64,000 nt of DNA, taken from NCBI GenBank assembly GCA_947643165.1, contig CANRVB010000010.1, positions 24,296 through 88,295 of the forward strand. Reading direction: 5' to 3'. Below the pieces are notes generated by a model. That model saw only the letters and a list, made by a program, of their open reading frames with translations, did not search any database and had not been told where the DNA came from. This stretch comes from an uncultured Porphyromonadaceae bacterium (GTDB taxonomy: Bacteria > Bacteroidota > Bacteroidia > Bacteroidales > Muribaculaceae). Both the position numbers and the translations under genes were made by a program. Shown piece after piece: positions 17,883 through 25,574 of the stretch (positions are counted from its first letter, which is position 1; the number at the start of each line of letters is the position of its first letter).

Positions 17883-17914
17883 CAAATATATTATTTCCAC
17901 CCCTCCTGAACAAA
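17883..17914 (-). promoter_or_regulatory. Promoter of the ilv operon
   Basis: Minus strand TTTG (17911-17914), 20 bases, then TATATTTG (17883-17890). This is a perfect match and predicts a leader of about 40 bases; no leader peptide or attenuator is visible in it. Confidence 0.8.
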
Positions 17915-17965
17915 TAAATGCACAACTTTTCGCACTTTGTGTCTTATAAATATTAAATTATTTGC

Positions 17966-17973
17966 TATCTTTG
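17966..17973 (+). promoter_or_regulatory. -7 box of the YraN gene
   Basis: TATCTTTG follows the divergent ilvD promoter; a TTTG lies 26 bases upstream, further than usual. Confidence 0.5.
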
Positions 17974-18055
17974 CCTAATATTCCTAACAATCACCGACTG
18001 TCCCGGACCACCTTCCCGCTCCTCATCCGGCATCCGGAATTCCACACCATCTCTC

Positions 18056-18430
18056 ATGTCTACCCACAACGATATCGGACACCTTGGCGAGCAGATAGCG
18101 CGCGACTATCTCATTGCTCGCGGATATGCCGTTTTCACCGGAAACGACCGGTCGGCAGGAGCCGAGATCGATATCATTGCATTCTCCGGCCCGTTTATAA
18201 TTTTCGCCGAGGTCAAGACCCGCAACTACCATCCTATCGATCCCATCGAAGTGGTCGGTACACGTAAGCGTAACCGTATTTGCCGCGCTGCCGACGCCTT
18301 TATCCGGGCAAACAACATCCGCCACGAGCCTCGCTTCGACATCATCACCGTTGCTCTGTTGCCCGGATCGCGCCCTCCCGTCATTTCCCATTACCCCGAC
18401 GCGTTTTTCCCCGCAATATCCACTTTATGA
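18056..18430 (+). CDS. YraN family (UPF0102) endonuclease-like protein
   Basis: The 124-residue protein has the family start HLGEQIARDYLIARGYAV and the nuclease-like core GAEIDIIAFSGPFIIFAEVKTR, in which the Asp and the Glu-x-Lys pair match the restriction-endonuclease-like fold. Members are widespread and often sit near DNA repair or ribosome genes, but the role is not settled. A TATCTTTG box lies at 17966-17973, about 83 bases before the ATG. No partner gene is adjacent. Confidence 0.88.
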   Translation: MSTHNDIGHLGEQIARDYLIARGYAVFTGNDRSAGAEIDIIAFSGPFIIFAEVKTRNYHPIDPIEVVGTRKRNRICRAADAFIRANNIRHEPRFDIITVALLPGSRPPVISHYPDAFFPAISTL

Positions 18431-18500
18431 CCCGCCTCCGTCCCCACTTCCGGCCACCAACCTTTTTATAGAATCATTGACATAACTTTTGATGCAAAAA

Positions 18501-18532
18501 TTTGCATATATTCAGTCACTCCTTTAACTTTG
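18501..18532 (+). promoter_or_regulatory. Promoter of rubrerythrin
   Basis: TTTG at 18501-18504, 20 bases, and TAACTTTG at 18525-18532 match the consensus fully. The leader is about 60 bases. Confidence 0.8.
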
Positions 18533-18597
18533 TACCGCTGTTGTCATTACGACACAGCCATAACCTTAAAAATTATCACTTTTAGCACATAATTAGA

Positions 18598-19149
18598 ATG
18601 ATCAAGAAATTTATCTGCACCGTTTGCGGCTACGTTCACGAAGGTGAAGCTGCTCCCGAGAAGTGCCCCATCTGCGGCGCTCCCGCTTCAAAATTCAAAG
18701 AGCTCGTAGAGACCGACGAACTCGTTTTCGTCACTGAGCATGAGATCGGTGTGGCAAAAGATACCGACGACCAGATGAAGGCCGACCTCCTCGCTCATTT
18801 CAACGGCGAGTGTGGCGAAGTCGGAATGTACCTCGCCATGAGCCGTCAGGCCGACCGCGAAGGTTACCCCGAGATTGCCGAAGCCTTCAAGCGCTACGCT
18901 TTCGAGGAAGCCGAGCACGCCTCTAAGTTCGCCGAACTCCTCGGCGAGTGTGTTTGGGACACCAAGACCAACCTCCAGAAGCGTATGGCTGCCGAAGCCG
19001 GTGCTAACGAAGATAAAATGCGCATCGCACGTCGCGCTAAAGAACTTGGCCTTGACGCCATCCACGACACTGTTCACGAGATGGCTAAGGACGAAGCCCG
19101 CCACGGTCAGGGCTTCCAGGGCCTTTACAAGCGTTTCTTTGCAAAATAA
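18598..19149 (+). CDS. Reverse rubrerythrin (peroxide reductase)
   Basis: The 183-residue protein carries an N-terminal rubredoxin domain with Cys7, Cys10, Cys23 and Cys26 (CTVCGY, CPICGA), followed by a ferritin-like diiron domain with the [15 protein letters not shown] and DEARHGQ motifs. In classic rubrerythrin the rubredoxin is C-terminal; the swapped order defines the reverse form of anaerobes, which reduces H2O2 in the cytoplasm with electrons from NADH via a reductase. It has a strong promoter and terminator and is monocistronic. C-ending codons dominate, as expected of a highly expressed gene. Confidence 0.95.
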   Translation: MIKKFICTVCGYVHEGEAAPEKCPICGAPASKFKELVETDELVFVTEHEIGVAKDTDDQMKADLLAHFNGECGEVGMYLAMSRQADREGYPEIAEAFKRYAFEEAEHASKFAELLGECVWDTKTNLQKRMAAEAGANEDKMRIARRAKELGLDAIHDTVHEMAKDEARHGQGFQGLYKRFFAK

Positions 19150-19167
19150 GCGCTTTCTACGCGAAGA

Positions 19168-19200
19168 TAAAGGGACTCCATCGGAGTCCCTTTATTTTTA
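19168..19200 (+). terminator. Terminator of rubrerythrin
   Basis: AAAGGGACTCC/GGAGTCCCTTT with a tiny loop followed by ATTTTTAT. Confidence 0.9.
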
Positions 19201-19227
19201 TCTCATATTTTTTCTTGTTGCATCCGT

Positions 19228-19776
19228 TCACTGTTCCTCATCAAGAGTCACAAGCCCGATGTTTGTCGACGTATTAAATTGCATCGTGTTTACAATACTC
19301 TCTAAATCCGATGCCTTGATACTTCCGTCTATATGAATGGCAGCCACCCCCGAACCTGCCGTCATGATCGCCGTGAACGACTTGATTTTGTCGCCATCCA
19401 CCTTGCCGTATATCGGAGTCCCGTTCTTGTCGGTTTCCAGCAGGTCAAGCCCCTGGTTCTCTATCACGGTTGCTATTTGCTTCTTATGGTCTGCTATTTT
19501 GTCCTGACTGCTGGTCATCTGTAGCGTTAGCTTGTTGTTGCTGAACGATGCGGTCGGTGATATCAGATACATTACCAATTCTATGTTTTTGGCATCTTTG
19601 AGGACTCGTTTGGCCTGCTTTATATCTCCGGTCTTCGAAGCCTCCGCCTGCTTCAGAAACTCCTTCTTGCTCATATACACGTGAGCATCCGCATTCAGGC
19701 CGTCAAATATTTGCTTGGCGTCAACCCACATCGTTGTGAGTGCGACAACCGCTATCAGAGCAATGATTCTGTTCAT
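19228..19776 (-). CDS. DUF4252-like exported protein
   Basis: The start at 19776 gives a 182-residue protein with a signal peptide (MNRIIALIAVVALTTMWVDA). The mature part resembles DUF4252 proteins (AHVYMSKKEFLKQAEAS, IELVMYLISPTA, FTAIMTAGSGVAAIHIDGSIKASDL), which in Bacteroidetes sit behind ECF sigma/anti-sigma pairs. Function is unknown. It lies 119 bases behind the previous gene of the operon, has its own promoter at 19809-19839, and a C9A11 tract stands just upstream of that promoter. The longer track ORF extends through these elements and is not the gene start. Confidence 0.65.
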   Translation of the reverse strand: MNRIIALIAVVALTTMWVDAKQIFDGLNADAHVYMSKKEFLKQAEASKTGDIKQAKRVLKDAKNIELVMYLISPTASFSNNKLTLQMTSSQDKIADHKKQIATVIENQGLDLLETDKNGTPIYGKVDGDKIKSFTAIMTAGSGVAAIHIDGSIKASDLESIVNTMQFNTSTNIGLVTLDEEQ

Positions 19777-19808
19777 GGTCAAAATAGTGTTTAAGGTTTT
19801 GGAATGCG

Positions 19809-19839
19809 CAAATCTAACGATTATTCCGTTCACTTGCAA
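19809..19839 (-). promoter_or_regulatory. Promoter of the DUF4252-like gene
   Basis: Minus strand TTG (19837-19839), 20 bases, TAGATTTG (19809-19816). Confidence 0.6.
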
Positions 19840-19844
19840 CATTT

Positions 19845-19864
19845 CCCCCCCCCAAAAAAAAAAA
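19845..19864. repeat. C9A11 double homopolymer tract
   Basis: Nine C residues followed by eleven A residues lie 5 bases upstream of the -33 element of the DUF4252-like gene. Such tracts can slip during replication. Confidence 0.9.
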
Positions 19865-19895
19865 GCGGTCCGGGCATACCCCGTCAGTCTGACTC

Positions 19896-20831
19896 CTATC
19901 TGAATCCCTGATATTGATTCAGCGGCGCTGCCCAGTTCGACGGCAGATACGGCACACCCGTATAAGTAGCCTTCATGAAATACATCGCATTGTTTCTCAG
20001 TGTCGCGGCATAGATAGTCTTGTTCACATAGTCTACCACATACACCGAACGGTCTCGGCTGTACGTCACCGAAAGCTGTCCCTTGTCCCCTGAATGCCCC
20101 ATTAGCAAGTGTGCCAGCTTGATCCATTGCTTGGATGTGGCCGAGGGTATGATCACTATGGAGCCAGTCACCGACTGATCTTCCTGCGACAATATCCTCA
20201 GCGCTCCCGAAAAATACGAATCATCCCTATATCTCACCTTTTTCAGCACCGCGTTCTGGTTTTCGAACATATTGTAGAACTCACGGTCCAGATCGCTCAG
20301 ATCTGCCGCCTTCATATAGCTGCTGTCTGCTCCTGTCCTCCAGTAATGGTACATCTCGAACACCCTGTCGTTTATGCTCCTCAACAGAAATGCCTGCTTA
20401 TACTTTTCCGGCGAGTCATTCATGCTTATCTCATCATCGCTGTTCTCCTCCTGAAACCTGATTGACCTTACATAACCGCCGTCGTTCATACTCATGACGG
20501 TGCCTGCGGGCGCCTCTTTCTTGGCCACGATCTCTATGCTGTCAAACAGAGCTTTGTTCTCCTTCACACTCCTCATTACATCCTCGCCGAGTTCACCCAT
20601 TCGGTCGAGATGCCTGAATGTCAGCGTCGATCCGTCAGGCTTCACGTCATACCGCAAGGTCGACATCGCGTCAGGATGCCTCTCCTCGAATTTGTCCATA
20701 GCCTCCATCAGCACTGTCCTCACTTTGTCTGAAGTGCTGTTGCTACCTCCGTCGGTTTTCTCCGACGCATGTGCGCTTATCACACACAAGACTCCCGCGA
20801 TAATCGTTATCACACATAGTTTATTCATCAT
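19896..20831 (-). CDS. Exported protein of unknown function in the ECF sigma operon
   Basis: The start at 20831 (ATGATGAATAAA) overlaps the stop of the upstream gene by 11 bases and gives 311 residues with a signal peptide (MMNKLCVITIIAGVLCVISAHA). The mature protein has a short alpha/beta region (TLRYDVKPDGSTLTFRHLD) and a second half with RYRDDSYFSGALRIL and VYVVDYVNKTIYAATL. No family was recognised with certainty. The translational coupling to the putative anti-sigma gene suggests a role in signalling or in the output of this sigma system in the periplasm (inference). Confidence 0.7.
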   Translation of the reverse strand: MMNKLCVITIIAGVLCVISAHASEKTDGGSNSTSDKVRTVLMEAMDKFEERHPDAMSTLRYDVKPDGSTLTFRHLDRMGELGEDVMRSVKENKALFDSIEIVAKKEAPAGTVMSMNDGGYVRSIRFQEENSDDEISMNDSPEKYKQAFLLRSINDRVFEMYHYWRTGADSSYMKAADLSDLDREFYNMFENQNAVLKKVRYRDDSYFSGALRILSQEDQSVTGSIVIIPSATSKQWIKLAHLLMGHSGDKGQLSVTYSRDRSVYVVDYVNKTIYAATLRNNAMYFMKATYTGVPYLPSNWAAPLNQYQGFR

Positions 20832-21447
20832 AAGGCTCCGGTTTATATGTATGGTGGTCATATTGTTCATTACTCTCAGGTTGCGATATTGTGAATTCTC
20901 CCGGCATATCCAGCGAGGCATACATTATCTCGTCCATCTGTTGATATGGCGATTCTATTCTGCGCTGCGACAGTCTGTCCTCATCCGTCTCCGCGTCTAT
21001 TATGGCCGCCAGTATCCTGTCATGATGGTTAAGCGCCGTTTTCGTCTCCTTGTCATTCGTTTTCCTCAGTGTCTTCACCGGTTTGTCTGCCGCTTCAGTC
21101 TCCCTGGGTTCAGGTTTTGCTATTATTATTCGCCCCACCGTTGTCTCGGTGGTTTCATAGGTCCGCGCAAGCTCCTGCTCATTGTCCCATCTGCCTGACA
21201 TTGCGTATATCCACGCCCAGGCGGCCAATGCCACCGATGCTACCGACGCAGCTATTCCTGCTGTCATGCGCCGACTGATGCTCCACAGCGCTTGCCCTCT
21301 GGTGTGCGGTGTCACCTCGCCGGCAACCATATCCGCCAGCTTGTCAGCACGATCCGACGCCGTCAGAGTCATGCCCGACATACGTTTCCTGCGGTCGCTT
21401 AGCGCTTTCTGCAGCTCAGTGTCATTTATGTCGGTTCTATTGCTCAT
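20821..21447 (-). CDS. Single-pass membrane protein, putative anti-sigma factor
   Basis: The 208-residue protein has an N-terminal cytoplasmic part (about 1-60), one membrane segment near 62-84 (MTAGIAASVASVALAAWAWIY) and a hydrophilic C-terminal part. Its ATG overlaps the ECF sigma stop as ATGA. This position, topology and size are those of anti-sigma factors in Bacteroidetes, although no zinc-binding HxxxCxxC motif of ZAS domains is visible. It most likely holds the sigma factor at the membrane until a signal arrives. The 3' end overlaps the next exported protein gene. Confidence 0.6.
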   Translation of the reverse strand: MSNRTDINDTELQKALSDRRKRMSGMTLTASDRADKLADMVAGEVTPHTRGQALWSISRRMTAGIAASVASVALAAWAWIYAMSGRWDNEQELARTYETTETTVGRIIIAKPEPRETEAADKPVKTLRKTNDKETKTALNHHDRILAAIIDAETDEDRLSQRRIESPYQQMDEIMYASLDMPGEFTISQPESNEQYDHHTYKPEPYDE

Positions 21448-22022
21448 ATCCGTTGATGATTACTCATTTCTGTGATGGCCTTTCCTAATTTTCGCCGCAG
21501 TCTGTATAGCCTTGACGCCAGTGCCTGCGCATTGGTGTCGAGTATCTCGGCAACCTCCGACAGTGGCATTGACGCGTCATACACCATCTGTAGCAACGCC
21601 CTGTCCGATGGGTCAAGTCCCTCCAGAGCATCCTTGAGCATCTCTATCCGGCTGTCGGTTTCTGTATAATCCGTCGATGTCATATCAATAGGCATATCAT
21701 CCAGACGCGATGACACGATCTTAGGCTTGCGCCGTCCGAAGCTGATCGCTGTGGTATAGGCTATCCTGCATACCCACGTCGACAGCCGTCCGCGCTCCGC
21801 ATCATAGCTCGTTATGTTGCCTATCATCTTCATGAACGTATCTTGAACTACCTCCTCCACATCGAGCGGATTATCCAGAACCGAACCCGCTACAGTCTCC
21901 ACTATCGCCGAATACCTGTTCACAGCCGTCTTTATTGCCTCCGGAATACGGGCATTCAGACCCTCCCTCAAGGCAAGGTCCGAATCATACTTCGGGAGCT
22001 GGCGTCTGTTTAGGCTTCTCAC
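21444..22022 (-). CDS. ECF sigma-70 family RNA polymerase sigma factor
   Basis: The 192-residue protein has region 2 (DVEEVVQDTFMKMIGNI, GRLSTWVCRIAYTTAISFGRR) and region 4 (LEGLDPSDRALLQMVYDASM, AEILDTNAQALASRLYRLRRKL). It is the first gene of a four-gene minus-strand operon: sigma, putative anti-sigma, exported protein, DUF4252-like protein. No TAnnTTTG box was found upstream, so it may be transcribed from an unusual or self-recognised promoter, or by read-through from the porin gene 173 bases upstream. Confidence 0.93.
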   Translation of the reverse strand: MRSLNRRQLPKYDSDLALREGLNARIPEAIKTAVNRYSAIVETVAGSVLDNPLDVEEVVQDTFMKMIGNITSYDAERGRLSTWVCRIAYTTAISFGRRKPKIVSSRLDDMPIDMTSTDYTETDSRIEMLKDALEGLDPSDRALLQMVYDASMPLSEVAEILDTNAQALASRLYRLRRKLGKAITEMSNHQRI

Positions 22023-22195
22023 ATTCTCATATACGCCATCATTTCCGCAATCTTACTCGGAATCCCGTCGTGTTGACATAATTTAACGTATCCTCCCGTA
22101 TTCCGTATGATTATAGCTGAAAAAGCCGGAAGCATTCCCGCGTTCTCCGTCATTTTCCAACCGCAGGTCATTCCCTGCACTCCTGCAGCTCTCCC

Positions 22196-23368
22196 TCAGA
22201 ACATTATCTGCAATCTGGCCTGCACTATATTCACATGCCTGTCAGCATATCCCGCCCTGTCTCTTACATCGGTCCACGAATATCTCAGTCTCGCCAGTAC
22301 ATACCGGTTTATATAGTAGCTTGCCGTCAGCGACACATCCCTCGACACACCTCCATATATCCCTGCACTGTTGCAGTTGGCCCCGGTCCAGTCAAACGCG
22401 CCAGTCAGCTCCACAGACCCCGCGTCCGGACAATCAAGTATCCCATCCTGACCGTTATACCTGTAGCCACGGCCCCGGAGCAGACCCCTCACCATGCCGT
22501 AAGCCCCGTGAGCCTTATACGATGCCAGTCCATTACCTCGCCATACGTTCATATAGTAATATTGCGATTCCACCGCAAATCTTCCGCCCCACAGCAGCAG
22601 CTCAGGCGTCAGCTTCATCACTCCACGCGCACCGTCAACCCTCGCGCCAAGCATCTCCACCTGGCTCACACGGCTCGGAAAATCCGCCTCGAAGTCAAAA
22701 TATCCCCCCGACACACATCCATCCTCCAGACGCTCATGCCTCGCGCCCTCATATCCGCCCGACATACCGACATGCCAGCCCCTTCCCATCTCATCATCAG
22801 CACGCCTGTACACCACGCGCTCACGCACACCCATGCTCACCTTGCCTATCCTGTTCGCATGCTCCCTCACTACACGCCCGTCAGCTATCACGCTCGTCGC
22901 GCTCAGCACATCCTGACCCGAGTAGACATACATCAAAAGCATATTCCTGCCCGAAGCATTGAAATAGATATCACTCGGCTGCTCCTCCATAGTCTGCTTC
23001 ATCGAGCTGCTCGCCACCGAATTCAGGCCCAACTGCGCCGACATATACCCCAGATAAACATTCTGGTTCCCTCCCAGATCATACGACAGATATATATCCT
23101 TCGGGCTGACCTTTCCATACGCCAGACATATATCAGCCTTGGCCGACCAACGCCCATACCTCGCCTTGAAGCCTAACTCGACATCCGGAATCGCAACCCC
23201 GTCAGTGAACACATCATCACTCGGCATATACAACGCACCGTCCATCAGCACCCTCGCCCTCGGGCTTACCTCAAGTTTTTCCTCTGAGCTTGTCATCGCG
23301 TTGGCACTTCCCGCTGCAAGCACACACACATTCATGGCCGCAAGAAATAATTTTGTCGTTGTAGTCAT
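22196..23368 (-). CDS. Porin-like outer-membrane beta-barrel protein
   Basis: The 390-residue protein has a signal peptide ending SANA and alternating amphipathic strands through to a C-terminal phenylalanine (ARLQIMF), typical of beta-barrels. The pattern of a long N-terminal strand set (DVELGFKARYGRWSAKADICLAYG) and KDIYLSYDLGGNQNVYLGYMSAQLGL resembles phosphate-selective porins of the OprP/OprO family in Bacteroidetes. It probably lets small anions or other solutes cross the outer membrane; the substrate cannot be read. A -7 box at 23404-23411 lies inside the adjacent repeat. It is upstream of the ECF sigma gene. Confidence 0.75.
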   Translation of the reverse strand: MTTTTKLFLAAMNVCVLAAGSANAMTSSEEKLEVSPRARVLMDGALYMPSDDVFTDGVAIPDVELGFKARYGRWSAKADICLAYGKVSPKDIYLSYDLGGNQNVYLGYMSAQLGLNSVASSSMKQTMEEQPSDIYFNASGRNMLLMYVYSGQDVLSATSVIADGRVVREHANRIGKVSMGVRERVVYRRADDEMGRGWHVGMSGGYEGARHERLEDGCVSGGYFDFEADFPSRVSQVEMLGARVDGARGVMKLTPELLLWGGRFAVESQYYYMNVWRGNGLASYKAHGAYGMVRGLLRGRGYRYNGQDGILDCPDAGSVELTGAFDWTGANCNSAGIYGGVSRDVSLTASYYINRYVLARLRYSWTDVRDRAGYADRHVNIVQARLQIMF

Positions 23369-23403
23369 TGCACTGATTTTCTAAGTGATGTCGATTGGTA
23401 ATG

Positions 23404-23411
23404 CAAAGGTA
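23404..23411 (-). promoter_or_regulatory. -7 box of the porin gene, embedded in a repeat end
   Basis: TACCTTTG on the minus strand is formed by the outer arm of the first palindromic repeat copy. Confidence 0.55.
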
Positions 23412-23538
23412 CGATTAAGCGAGCGCAAACGAAAATTTATTTTCAGTTTGCCGAGCGAGAGTACCTTCGGCAGCAGCCAAAGTACGATTAAGCGAGCGCA
23501 AACGAAAATTTATTTTCAGTTTGCCGAGCGAGAGTACC
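23405..23538. repeat. Tandem pair of palindromic intergenic repeats
   Basis: Two ~58-base copies of ACGATTAAGCGAGCG ... CGAGCGAGAGTACCTT stand in direct order, separated by CGGCAGCAGCC. The centre CAAACGAAAATTTATTTTCAGTTTG is a near-perfect palindrome flanked by CGAGCG direct repeats, and the outer ends AAGGTAC/GTACCTT pair. A related copy lies at 28403-28462. No open frame or transposase is associated. Confidence 0.9.
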
Positions 23539-23604
23539 TTCTGATCCCTATTCCCCCCTGTCTGCACGGAATATTGATTTTTTTGTTGTTAAAAAAACAA
23601 AATA

Positions 23605-23640
23605 CCCCCCCCCTATTACTTAAAATTATCACTATCTTTA
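23605..23640 (+). promoter_or_regulatory. C9 tract in the putative promoter of the GLPGLI operon
   Basis: Nine C residues (23605-23613) occupy the place where the -33 element would be, about 20 bases before TATCTTTA (23633-23640), a one-base variant of the -7 box. The ATG of the first GLPGLI gene is 76 bases downstream of the -7 box. Confidence 0.4.
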
Positions 23641-23715
23641 TGCGCGTATATCAACTATATAGATTCATCTGCTCAACGTTAGTACATTCCCTGCTCAACT
23701 TAAATCATCTTACCC

Positions 23716-24606
23716 ATGAAGATCCGTATTTCGGTCGCCTTGACTCTGCTTCTTGCCATTCTGATATCTCCCGATCTTTTTGCCCAGCGTAAAGATTCCG
23801 ATGCCAAGATCTCTCGTTTCAACTTTGTGGAGGCTTCACGAAAAAGAGACAAGCTGTCCGACGCGGATATACGCATCCGCTATGCCTTCAATCCCGAAGA
23901 TATCAACGACCGGTCCACATGGATTGACGAAGGCCAGCTCAAGATAGCGCCCGACATGACCGACTACAGCAGCTACTTTATCGAAGTCGACGAAGATAGT
24001 CTCATGCATTGGTTTGATGTCCATGGCCGGAATGTGGCAGCTTACCCTCCGGTGCGTTGGCTTCAGGGCTATCGGAGTGATTACTGGATTGAATATCAAT
24101 ATTCCCAGATAACTACCAAAGATGGCATCCTCACCGAATGGGCTACAATGCCGCGCGAGCTTGATCAGGAAAATCTCTATTACACCGAGAGCCTGCCCCT
24201 GTTCAAATGGGATATCGGCACAGAGACCGCCACTGTGTGCGGCTATGAATGCATCAAGGCCACATGCCACTGGCGCGGCCGTGATTTCACCGCTTGGTTC
24301 ACTCCCGACATCCCTGTTCAATACGGACCGTGGAAATTTGGTGGGCTTCCCGGTCTGATCATGAAGGTCTCCGACAACGAAAGCATATACTCATTTGAAG
24401 CCGTTGCTGTTGAAAACGGTAGCTTCCCCATCTTTGCGCCCCGTGGAAGCAAGTACAAGCTCTCCACTCGCGATAAGGTGTGGAAACTTCAGCGCGCCCT
24501 CAACGAGAATTATCTCAAGGCCACCGATTCTTCAGTCATGCAGTTCCGCACCGGGCGTGTCATTTCCTCACGCGAGCACCCCTACACTCAGCTCGAACTG
24601 GAGTAA
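23716..24606 (+). CDS. GLPGLI family protein, copy 1
   Basis: The 296-residue exported protein has a signal peptide ending DLFA and the family signature FGGLPGLIMKVSDN near residue 215. GLPGLI proteins are periplasmic or surface proteins of Bacteroidetes that are regularly encoded beside TonB-dependent receptors; a role in peptide or metal handling is sometimes proposed but not established. The neighbouring copy 2 has the same length, and bases 23920-24513 are identical to it by eye, while the signal peptide and last ~25 codons differ. A 9-codon relic of the downstream receptor gene follows its stop. Confidence 0.92.
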   Translation: MKIRISVALTLLLAILISPDLFAQRKDSDAKISRFNFVEASRKRDKLSDADIRIRYAFNPEDINDRSTWIDEGQLKIAPDMTDYSSYFIEVDEDSLMHWFDVHGRNVAAYPPVRWLQGYRSDYWIEYQYSQITTKDGILTEWATMPRELDQENLYYTESLPLFKWDIGTETATVCGYECIKATCHWRGRDFTAWFTPDIPVQYGPWKFGGLPGLIMKVSDNESIYSFEAVAVENGSFPIFAPRGSKYKLSTRDKVWKLQRALNENYLKATDSSVMQFRTGRVISSREHPYTQLELE

Positions 24607-24624
24607 CACCCTATGCAACATGCC

Positions 24625-24654
24625 ATGAAATTCCGGCACTGCCTGCTCACTTAA
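24625..24654 (+). pseudogene. Nine-codon relic of the downstream receptor start
   Basis: Between the two GLPGLI copies, AACATGCCATGAAATTCCGG encodes MKFRHCLLT and then stops; the receptor gene behind copy 2 begins in the same context with MILRHSLLI. The duplication therefore carried along the first codons of the receptor gene. Confidence 0.75.
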
Positions 24655-24666
24655 ATCACCTTGCCC

Positions 24667-25557
24667 ATGAAGATCCATATTCCGGTCGCCTTGACCCTGC
24701 TTTTTGCCATTCTGATATCTCCCGATCTTTTTGCCCAACGTAAAGATTCCGATGCCAAGATCTCTTTTTTCAACTTCGTAGGCGCGACACGAAAAAGAGA
24801 CAAGCTGTCCGACGCGGATATACGCATCCGCTACGCCTTCAATCCCGAAGATATCAACGACCGGTCCACTTGGATTGACGAAGGCCAGCTCAAGATAGCG
24901 CCCGACATGACCGACTACAGCAGCTACTTTATCGAAGTCGACGAAGATAGTCTCATGCATTGGTTTGATGTCCATGGCCGGAATGTGGCAGCTTACCCTC
25001 CGGTGCGTTGGCTTCAGGGCTATCGGAGTGATTACTGGATTGAATATCAATATTCCCAGATAACTACCAAAGATGGCATCCTCACCGAATGGGCTACAAT
25101 GCCGCGCGAGCTTGATCAGGAAAATCTCTATTACACCGAGAGCCTGCCCCTGTTCAAATGGGATATCGGCACAGAGACCGCCACTGTGTGCGGCTATGAA
25201 TGCATCAAGGCCACATGCCACTGGCGCGGCCGTGATTTCACCGCTTGGTTCACTCCCGACATCCCTGTTCAATACGGACCGTGGAAATTTGGTGGGCTTC
25301 CCGGTCTGATCATGAAGGTCTCCGACAACGAAAGCATATACTCATTTGAAGCCGTTGCTGTTGAAAACGGTAGCTTCCCCATCTTTGCGCCCCGTGGAAG
25401 CAAGTACAAGCTCTCCACTCGCGATAAGGTGTGGAAACTTCAGCGCGCCCTCAACGAGAATTATTTCAAGACCGCCGATCATTCGGTCATACAGGTTCGC
25501 ACCGGACGTGTCATTTCCTCACGCGAGCACCCCTACACTCAGCTCGAACTGGAGTAA
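24667..25557 (+). CDS. GLPGLI family protein, copy 2
   Basis: The 296-residue protein starts at the ATG at 24667 (the track start at 24661 is a TTG). It is nearly identical to copy 1, including FGGLPGLI, with differences confined to the signal peptide, residues around 35-40 (FFNFVGATRKRD versus RFNFVEASRKRD) and the C-terminal stretch (YFKTADHSVIQVRTGR versus YLKATDSSVMQFRTGR). The receptor-like gene follows after 17 bases, so the three genes form one operon. The two copies may have slightly different targeting or partner binding at their ends (inference). Confidence 0.92.
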   Translation: MKIHIPVALTLLFAILISPDLFAQRKDSDAKISFFNFVGATRKRDKLSDADIRIRYAFNPEDINDRSTWIDEGQLKIAPDMTDYSSYFIEVDEDSLMHWFDVHGRNVAAYPPVRWLQGYRSDYWIEYQYSQITTKDGILTEWATMPRELDQENLYYTESLPLFKWDIGTETATVCGYECIKATCHWRGRDFTAWFTPDIPVQYGPWKFGGLPGLIMKVSDNESIYSFEAVAVENGSFPIFAPRGSKYKLSTRDKVWKLQRALNENYFKTADHSVIQVRTGRVISSREHPYTQLELE

Positions 25558-25574
25558 CCCTTATGTAACATGCC

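Noticed and set aside
23405-23538. CRISPR array
   Set aside because: Only two units with an 11-base spacer, and the units are long palindromes also found elsewhere; no cas genes are present.
24568-25272. 234-residue minus-strand ORF present in both GLPGLI copies
   Set aside because: It repeats only because the GLPGLI core is duplicated; no independent evidence of coding.
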